Below are positions 60,252 to 64,000 of a stretch of DNA of 64,000 bases, one piece after another. The notes under the pieces were generated by a model. It made no database searches. It was not told the DNA's origin and worked only from the letters and a program-made list of their open reading frames with translations. The position numbers were made by a program, and so were the translations under genes. The stretch comes from Clostridiales bacterium. GTDB taxonomy: Bacteria > Bacillota > Clostridia > Lachnospirales > Lachnospiraceae. The DNA is taken from positions 45,973 through 109,972 of the forward strand of contig JAGZHZ010000007.1 in NCBI GenBank assembly GCA_018366495.1. Direction: 5' to 3'. Every line of letters begins with the position of its first letter. Within the stretch, counting starts at the first letter, position 1.

Positions 60252-60419
60252 TCATTTATATGTTGAAATCTTCTGCTGCTTTTCCTTCATATTTTCTTCG
60301 CTCAGAATTTCAATCTGCTTTTTTTCAATCTCATACATTGTCTTTTGATACTCCAGACAATATGCCATGCAGATCAAAAAGAGACAGAAAAAAAAGCTGA
60401 CTACCCATTTCCATTTCAT
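60252..60419 (-). CDS. Small single-pass membrane protein (55 residues)
   Basis: An ATG at 60419 is preceded by AAAGGAG, and the frame runs 55 codons. Residues 1-23 form a basic start and one membrane helix (KWKWVVSFFFCLFLICMAY), then a charged helical tail (EYQKTMYEIEKKQIEILSEE) of coiled-coil type. It sits between the flippase and proB, filling an otherwise empty 305-base gap. The shape recalls FtsL/DivIC-like or other small bitopic proteins, but no family is recognised. Confidence 0.65.
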   Translation of the reverse strand: MKWKWVVSFFFCLFLICMAYCLEYQKTMYEIEKKQIEILSEENMKEKQQKISTYK

Positions 60420-60472
60420 GTTTTCACACTCCTTTGAAAATAGTATCAGCTTTTTTCCTTCTCTCTATTCTT

Positions 60473-62119
60473 TTACGGGATCAAACGCATCTTTCTTGCT
60501 ACAGCAACGAGTGTATCTCCTTTCGGAAAAGAAGCAAGTTCTCTCGGCGAAACTCCTCTTAAACGAACAAGAAGTACAAAATAAATAAAAGCTCCCACAC
60601 AGATTGCAATCATTGTCGCTAAGAAATTACCGATAAAACCTACTAATACGGTATGAACACCCCATGCTGCCGCTCCCATGATTACAGAACTCAAAATCGG
60701 CACTAAAAATGTTCTTGGGATTTCCTGGCGATAATGCAGATATCTCTTTACAGCAATTCCATTCAATACACAGACAACGAATGAAAATACTGTGTTCGCC
60801 AGTATAACGCCATAAATATTCATTCCGCCCATTTTCAGGCTTGCATATAATGTAATCAAGTGAATGACAAGCGCTGCTACTGTATTCATTAAAGGAATTT
60901 TCATCTTTCCGATTCCCTGTAAAACTCCTGTTGTCAGGGTAGAAAGTGCAAACAGCACCATCATTGGAGAACCGCATTGTGTGATTCCTTCTACCAGAGA
61001 AGTGGAATCGCTAAATAACAGCTGCATAATCGGACTTGCAAGAGCGATCATGCCAGCGGTACATGGAATCGTGATGACCATGGTATAACGAATGGCATCT
61101 CCTGTTTTCTGTCTCGCCATTCTTCTGTCTTTGTCTGCCCATGCAGCTGCAAGACTTGGCACAATGGAAGGCGCCAGACAGGAAGCAAGCGCCAGCGGCA
61201 CATTCATCAAAACTCGAAATTCACCTGAATACGTTCCCCATATAATATTGTATTGCTCCGAAGAATATCCTTGTGATCCCAACACACTGTTAAAAATACT
61301 CTGATCCAGAATCGTTGTAATATTATATAAAACGCTGCTTAACACAACAGGCACAATGGTAATGATAATTGCACGATAAATCTTACGTTCCGATTCTCTT
61401 CTGCGCGTTTTATCTCGGCGCATCTTTCTTTTATATCGTTTAATATAAGCTACAAAGATAACTCCGACAAATAAAAGCGCAATCGTGACACTTACAACGG
61501 TACCAATCGTTGCACCGGCAGCGCCAAATGCTGGTTTATAAGAATCATTTCCACGTTTCTCTGCAATACTGGCGCCGATTCCAATCATTGCTGCTGCTCC
61601 GGCTATTGAGACAACTGCATTTACAAGCTGCTCAATTACCTGCGATACCGCAGTCGGAACCATATTTCCATGGCCCTGAAAAAATCCTCTTATCACCCCT
61701 AAAATAGCCATCAAAAATAAGGCAGGAGCTAGAATCCTGATTCCATAAACAGCAAGTTCATTGTGAACAAGATCTTTTGCGATAAAATCTGCAAATATAA
61801 ACGTAATTACAGAAAATACTGCACCTACTGGTATAGACAGTTTCAAAGCGCATCGCAATACCCGATAAGCGTTTTTATATTCCCCATTATTCAGCCGCTC
61901 GGAAACTAATTTTGACACAGCCAGAGGAATATTGAAGCTGGATACCAGAAGCAATATGGTATAGATTTCATTTGCAGTAGAATAATAACTGTTTCCTTCT
62001 TTTCCAATGATATTGGTCAAAGGAATTCTGTAAATCATACCGATCACACGGGCTATAATGGATGCAGCCGTCAAAATTGTGCCCTGAACTAAATAATTGT
62101 TATTCTTTTTCTTTCCCAC
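60473..62119 (-). CDS. MurJ/SpoVB-like polysaccharide or lipid II flippase
   Basis: A 548-residue MOP-superfamily membrane protein with about 14 helices. The start NYLVQGTILTAASIIARVIGMIYRIPLTNIIG and the region GAAAMIGIGASIAEKRG fit the SpoVB/YtgP/MurJ-like branch (written here in parts). It probably moves lipid-linked wall precursors across the membrane. GTG start at 62119, with GAGGTACGCC upstream. Confidence 0.88.
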   Translation of the reverse strand: MGKKKNNNYLVQGTILTAASIIARVIGMIYRIPLTNIIGKEGNSYYSTANEIYTILLLVSSFNIPLAVSKLVSERLNNGEYKNAYRVLRCALKLSIPVGAVFSVITFIFADFIAKDLVHNELAVYGIRILAPALFLMAILGVIRGFFQGHGNMVPTAVSQVIEQLVNAVVSIAGAAAMIGIGASIAEKRGNDSYKPAFGAAGATIGTVVSVTIALLFVGVIFVAYIKRYKRKMRRDKTRRRESERKIYRAIIITIVPVVLSSVLYNITTILDQSIFNSVLGSQGYSSEQYNIIWGTYSGEFRVLMNVPLALASCLAPSIVPSLAAAWADKDRRMARQKTGDAIRYTMVITIPCTAGMIALASPIMQLLFSDSTSLVEGITQCGSPMMVLFALSTLTTGVLQGIGKMKIPLMNTVAALVIHLITLYASLKMGGMNIYGVILANTVFSFVVCVLNGIAVKRYLHYRQEIPRTFLVPILSSVIMGAAAWGVHTVLVGFIGNFLATMIAICVGAFIYFVLLVRLRGVSPRELASFPKGDTLVAVARKMRLIP

Positions 62120-62175
62120 GGCGTACCTCTATTCATCCTATGTTTTTCAAGATTTTTTTGAGATATAAAATCGCT

Positions 62176-63183
62176 CTATTCTAAGACGATATTGTCGCGG
62201 TACGTATCCTGTACAATGCAAACCCAGGTTTTTCCCTGGTTCAGTGTAATTTCCTGTCCATTTGGATCATAATAGCGTGTTGCTCCCCATTCGGAATCCT
62301 TCTGCCATGTCACAGGAATTGCATATCCCTTTGTAATATAATATCCGTCCATCCCTGTATAGGTATCAATATTCAAATACCCATTTTCATCATATGGTTC
62401 CCAGTGAGAGATCTGAATCAGAATATTATCATAGGAGAGCTGTTCGTTTGTCAGCTCATCAATCTGAGCATCTCCGTATTGAAAACGATAATATTTTCCG
62501 TCTTCTGCATTATATTCAAACCACGGACTATTAAACGCATATCCTGGCGTCACCTTGTTCGCAGTTACACCGCCCTGTGCCGCCAGATCAACAACCTCCC
62601 CGTCTGCTGCAAACTGGTAGTGGCCAGCATAATCTTCCGGATAATATCGGTCGTATCCACACATCTCGATTCCCTGTTCCAGTCTTTCTGCTGTCGTATA
62701 GACATTGTGCGGTGCCACGCGATCATCTGATCGGTAATACACTGTGCTGCCGTAGTCAGAAAGCCCGCTTAAATTATCGACCTCCGGTCTCTCCAAAAGG
62801 TCAAGTGCATAGACTGCCTGTCCAAAATGACTGTAAATTGCATCGAATTCTGTCGCATAATAGACATAATAGTTTCTGCAGCTTCTGACTGATCCGATTC
62901 TGGAAGCGTCTTCGTAATCTTCCATAATTCCCATCAGACGTGTAATACCTCCTTCTACAGGAGCTTCATATACGACATCTGCATTGGCAATCCCTGCCTG
63001 AGGAATCGCATCAATAATGTTATTAAACATAATTGCCACTGGTCTTTTGCTTCCGATTTCTGTACTGACTTGTTTTCCAGTCAGATAGCTCGTCATCATA
63101 TCCTGGCTTTCTTCTGCCTGTACGGAAAATCCTGCTGTCATTGTCAAAGCGGCCACTGCTGTCCATATTTTCCATTTTTTCAT
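62176..63183 (-). CDS. DUF3048 family secreted protein
   Basis: A 335-residue exported protein: a signal peptide (KKWKIWTAVAALTMTAGFSVQA), then the DUF3048 domains (GSKRPVAIMFNNIIDAIPQ, ADVVYEAPVEGGITRLMGI, GSVRSCRNYYVYYATEFDAIYSHFG broken over the family motif). The YerB group has no settled function. It lacks a lipobox Cys, so release rather than lipid anchoring is likely. ATAGGAGG precedes the ATG. Confidence 0.93.
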   Translation of the reverse strand: MKKWKIWTAVAALTMTAGFSVQAEESQDMMTSYLTGKQVSTEIGSKRPVAIMFNNIIDAIPQAGIANADVVYEAPVEGGITRLMGIMEDYEDASRIGSVRSCRNYYVYYATEFDAIYSHFGQAVYALDLLERPEVDNLSGLSDYGSTVYYRSDDRVAPHNVYTTAERLEQGIEMCGYDRYYPEDYAGHYQFAADGEVVDLAAQGGVTANKVTPGYAFNSPWFEYNAEDGKYYRFQYGDAQIDELTNEQLSYDNILIQISHWEPYDENGYLNIDTYTGMDGYYITKGYAIPVTWQKDSEWGATRYYDPNGQEITLNQGKTWVCIVQDTYRDNIVLE

Positions 63184-63212
63184 TCCTATATCCTCCTATT
63201 TTCACTAGATTT

Positions 63213-63713
63213 TTATCGGGAAATTCCAAGATCTTCCAGGATCTCAGTCTGTTTCCTCTCCATCACTTTTGCTTCTTCTTCTGTCATATGATCATATCCC
63301 ATCAGATGAAGCATACTGTGCGCAATCAAAAACGCATATTCTCTTTTTTGTGAATGTCCATAACTCTCTGCCTGCTCGATTACTTTATCTCTAGAAATCA
63401 CAATATCTCCAAGCATCAGTTCTCCTGTATCAGGATGAAAATTGTAAATTTCTTCTTCCTTTTCTAAAAAATCAAAATTTCCTGCCTTTTCATATGTCAA
63501 GGCCGGAAATGACAGCACATCCGTCGGACGGTCGATTCCTCTGTATTCCCGATTCATCTCATGAATTCCATCATTATCTGTAATGAGCAGATTCACCTCT
63601 GCCTCATAAGGACATTTTTCATAGTCCAACGCCTTTTGAATCACCGTCTGTGCTATTTCCTGCTCTGAAAATTCAAATAATGTTTCACATTCTTTTTCAA
63701 AATTAATTGTCAT
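63213..63713 (-). CDS. ybeY: Endoribonuclease YbeY
   Basis: A 166-residue rRNA-maturation enzyme. The zinc motif H-x3-H-x5-H appears as AHSMLHLMGYDHMTE. NREYRGIDRPTDVLSFP is the second family motif. It overlaps phoH by four bases (ATGA), the standard phoH-ybeY pair. Confidence 0.96.
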   Translation of the reverse strand: MTINFEKECETLFEFSEQEIAQTVIQKALDYEKCPYEAEVNLLITDNDGIHEMNREYRGIDRPTDVLSFPALTYEKAGNFDFLEKEEEIYNFHPDTGELMLGDIVISRDKVIEQAESYGHSQKREYAFLIAHSMLHLMGYDHMTEEEAKVMERKQTEILEDLGISR

Positions 63714-64000
63714 AATGACCGTTGTCCCCTTTTTGATGTTCCTGTCTTTTGGACAGGATTTCTTTTTTCATATGCCTCATATGCCTGCACAATCTTCTGT
63801 ACAAGCGGATGACGTACTACGTCTTTGCTCGTCAGCTCGCAAAAACTGATCCCTTCTATTTTTTTCAGTACTTTCTGGGCAACTTCAAGTCCCGATTTCT
63901 CTGATTTTGGCAAATCCTTCTGTGTCGAGTCCCCTGTCACAATTACTTTAGACCCAAATCCGATTCTTGTCAAAAACATTTTCATCTGTGCCGGTGTCGT
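63710..64000 (-). CDS. phoH: PhoH family ATPase, C-terminal part only
   Basis: The frame is open to the window edge, so at least 96 residues of the C-terminus are present: TPAQMKMFLTRIGFGSKVIVTGDSTQ (in parts), then DLPKSEKSGLEVAQKVLKKIEGI and VRHPLVQKIVQAYE, all typical of PhoH. The Walker motifs lie to the right, outside. Downstream coupling to ybeY supports the call. Confidence 0.93.
   Translation of the reverse strand, partial: TTPAQMKMFLTRIGFGSKVIVTGDSTQKDLPKSEKSGLEVAQKVLKKIEGISFCELTSKDVVRHPLVQKIVQAYEAYEKRNPVQKTGTSKRGQRSL

Overview
The window looks like chromosomal DNA of a low-GC Gram-positive anaerobe, most likely a member of the Lachnospiraceae (Clostridia). The reasons are an AT-rich sequence with strong AGGAGG-type ribosome sites; an L27 with a cleavable N-terminus next to its protease Prp; a TIGR03960-TIGR03936-RNase G-rplU-prp-rpmA-obgE block; an HlyD-yggS-sepF-ylmH block; and small families typical of this group (DUF6465, DUF378, EFR1-type ferredoxin). 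No tRNA, rRNA, CRISPR array or insertion sequence was seen. The species cannot be named from the sequence alone. Layout: 1-5125 is an accessory-looking redox island: a divergent MerR regulator, a flavodoxin/ferredoxin protein, an iron alcohol dehydrogenase, two lipoprotein flavodoxins, the remnant of a third flavin gene and a DUF4405 haem-type membrane protein. 5461-13591 is a plus-strand housekeeping block for ribosome and RNA functions (radical SAM pair, RNase G, L21, Prp, L27, Obg, YhbY, NadD, YqeK, RsfS). 13724-18115 holds a tyrosine-recombinase-fold protein that has lost key residues, lexA on the minus strand with two LexA boxes, an unrecognised zinc-ribbon plus acidic protein, and an intact tyrosine recombinase. 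18214-20643 (minus) has a frameshifted YccF gene, a membrane-anchored C39-like peptidase and a SagB-type oxidoreductase. 20822-26197 (plus) is a Bce-type cell-envelope stress module: response regulator, short-loop histidine kinase, a monofunctional GT51 peptidoglycan glycosyltransferase and a BceAB-like ABC transporter. Two promoters inside it carry the same ATGTAAG direct repeat with a 21-bp period and the same spacing to the core promoter, so the glycosyltransferase and the transporter are probably co-activated by the local regulator. From 26242 to the right edge almost everything is on the minus strand: DUF6465, dtd, a cytidylate-kinase-like gene; an operon HlyD-like/yggS/sepF/ylmH/aroB/lspA/rluD with a clear promoter; then a long morphogenesis and DNA-repair run (read right to left: miaB, mutS, mutL, miaA, a PLP enzyme, two flavoproteins, radC, mreB-like, mreC, mreD, PBP2, minC, minD, minE, rodA, mgsA, dacA, a P-loop protein); then a proline operon (proB, DUF896, 5-FTHF cyclo-ligase, proA), a 55-residue membrane protein, a MurJ/SpoVB-like flippase, a DUF3048 protein, ybeY and the end of phoH. 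The most interesting items are the GT51-containing Bce module with its paired operators, the extracytoplasmic flavodoxin island with a MerR operator in a 19-bp promoter spacer, the recombinase-like protein lacking catalytic residues, and a PBP2 with a roughly 255-residue insertion.
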